7,183 nucleotides of DNA, taken from NCBI GenBank assembly GCA_025361665.1, contig JANYKF010000168.1, forward strand, positions 1-7,183. Reading direction: 5' to 3'. The translations under genes and the position numbers were made by a program. The stretch comes from Clostridiaceae bacterium. GTDB lineage: Bacteria; Bacillota; Clostridia; DSM-8532. Below, one piece after another: positions 6,642 to 7,183 of the stretch (the first letter of the stretch is position 1; every line of letters begins with the position of its first letter). The notes beneath the pieces were generated by a model. The model worked only from the letters and a program-made list of their open reading frames with translations, was not told the origin of the DNA and did not search any database.

Positions 6642-7183
6642 AGCGTTTTCTATTTTTCATTGTTTTCGCGTTTCTCCCGCTGTGCACCCTCATGGCCGTA
6701 TTTGCCTGGTCTCCCTTGCTGGAAATCCGGACCATCGACATCACCGGGCAGAACCATTACAAGGCGGAAGACATTCTGGCTGCCTCCGGGCTGGAAACGG
6801 GAGCACATCCTTTCCTGCCCGTTCGCTGGCGTCGCGGGGAATGGCCCGCGCTGCGCATCGGGACGGCGGCGGACGCCGTCAGGAAACTGCCCTGGGTGGC
6901 CACGGCCCGCGTGGACTGGCTGCCGCTGCACACGGTCCGGATTCGCGTGACGGAACGCGTGCCGTTCCTGGTCCTGCCTTATCTCGGCGGCGGACTGCTG
7001 CTGGATGACAACGGGGTTGTGCTTGAATCCGCAGGAAAGGAAACAGGGCCGGAAATCAAGGAACTGCGCGGCATCCGGTTTTTCGGATATGTCAACGGGC
7101 ACGTGCCGGAGATGGGCGATCCGCTGCTGCTCGAGACCGGTATCCGCGTCCTGCAGACCTTGCGCCGGAGCGGTTCCGTGGAG
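6638..7183 (+). CDS. ftsQ: Cell division protein FtsQ/DivIB, 5' part
   Basis: Partial gene cut by the right edge; 182 codons are visible with no stop. FtsQ/DivIB is a bitopic membrane protein that scaffolds the divisome, bridging FtsB/FtsL and the FtsW-PBP synthase outside the membrane. Residues 4-24 form one hydrophobic segment after only three N-terminal residues, a very short cytoplasmic part compared with the longer ones usual in the family. Residues about 27-107 read as a POTRA domain: LEIRTIDITGQNHYKAEDIL (28-47) gives the first strand, turn and helix, and the VRKLPWVATARVDWLP (81-96) and VRIRVTERVPF (100-110) segments are strongly family-like. The start of the beta domain follows (LLLDDNGVVLE, 120-130). 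About ten residues, rich in Trp and Arg, seem inserted at 61-75. The start overlaps the murG stop as ATGA, with AAGGGG at 6620-6625 as a rather distant ribosome site. Confidence 0.88.
   Translation, partial: MKRFLFFIVFAFLPLCTLMAVFAWSPLLEIRTIDITGQNHYKAEDILAASGLETGAHPFLPVRWRRGEWPALRIGTAADAVRKLPWVATARVDWLPLHTVRIRVTERVPFLVLPYLGGGLLLDDNGVVLESAGKETGPEIKELRGIRFFGYVNGHVPEMGDPLLLETGIRVLQTLRRSGSVE

Overview
This window is a contiguous stretch of a division and cell wall (dcw) gene cluster. All genes lie on the + strand and there is almost no untranslated DNA. The order is: 3' end of a PASTA-containing penicillin-binding protein, murE, murF, mraY, ftsW, murG, and the 5' part of ftsQ/divIB, which runs off the right edge. 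No mobile element, RNA gene, CRISPR array or phage-like feature was seen.

The likely source is a GC-rich Firmicute, most plausibly a member of the Clostridia. This is inferred from four things: a PASTA domain on the division transpeptidase next to murE; a MurE with the DNPR motif typical of meso-diaminopimelate addition; a MurG with HESN and F-G-S-L-G variants that I associate with clostridial MurG; and a DivIB/FtsQ-type POTRA protein. A genus cannot be named from the sequence alone.

Layout: positions 1-132 hold the last PASTA domain of the transpeptidase. Positions 133-257 are the only real intergenic gap. It holds a candidate promoter and a strong ribosome binding site for murE. From murE (258) onward the genes are spaced by at most a few bases or overlap by four bases (ATGA at murF/mraY, ftsW/murG and murG/ftsQ), so they very probably form one translationally coupled transcript.

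Together the genes carry out most of the lipid II pathway and its use at the septum. MurE and MurF finish the UDP-MurNAc-pentapeptide in the cytoplasm. MraY moves it to undecaprenyl phosphate (lipid I), and MurG adds GlcNAc (lipid II). FtsW polymerises the glycan, the upstream PBP cross-links it, and FtsQ/DivIB helps assemble that machinery. murD, which often lies between mraY and ftsW, is absent there.

The most unusual features are in ftsW. It has a tandem minisatellite encoding about ten Lys-Gln-Gly pentapeptide repeats at its cytoplasmic C-terminus, directly before the murG start. It also has a variant (E-P-H-M-S) of the conserved SEDS Q-P-D-x-G-T motif. I found no clearly novel multi-gene system; the pathway genes look conventional and intact.
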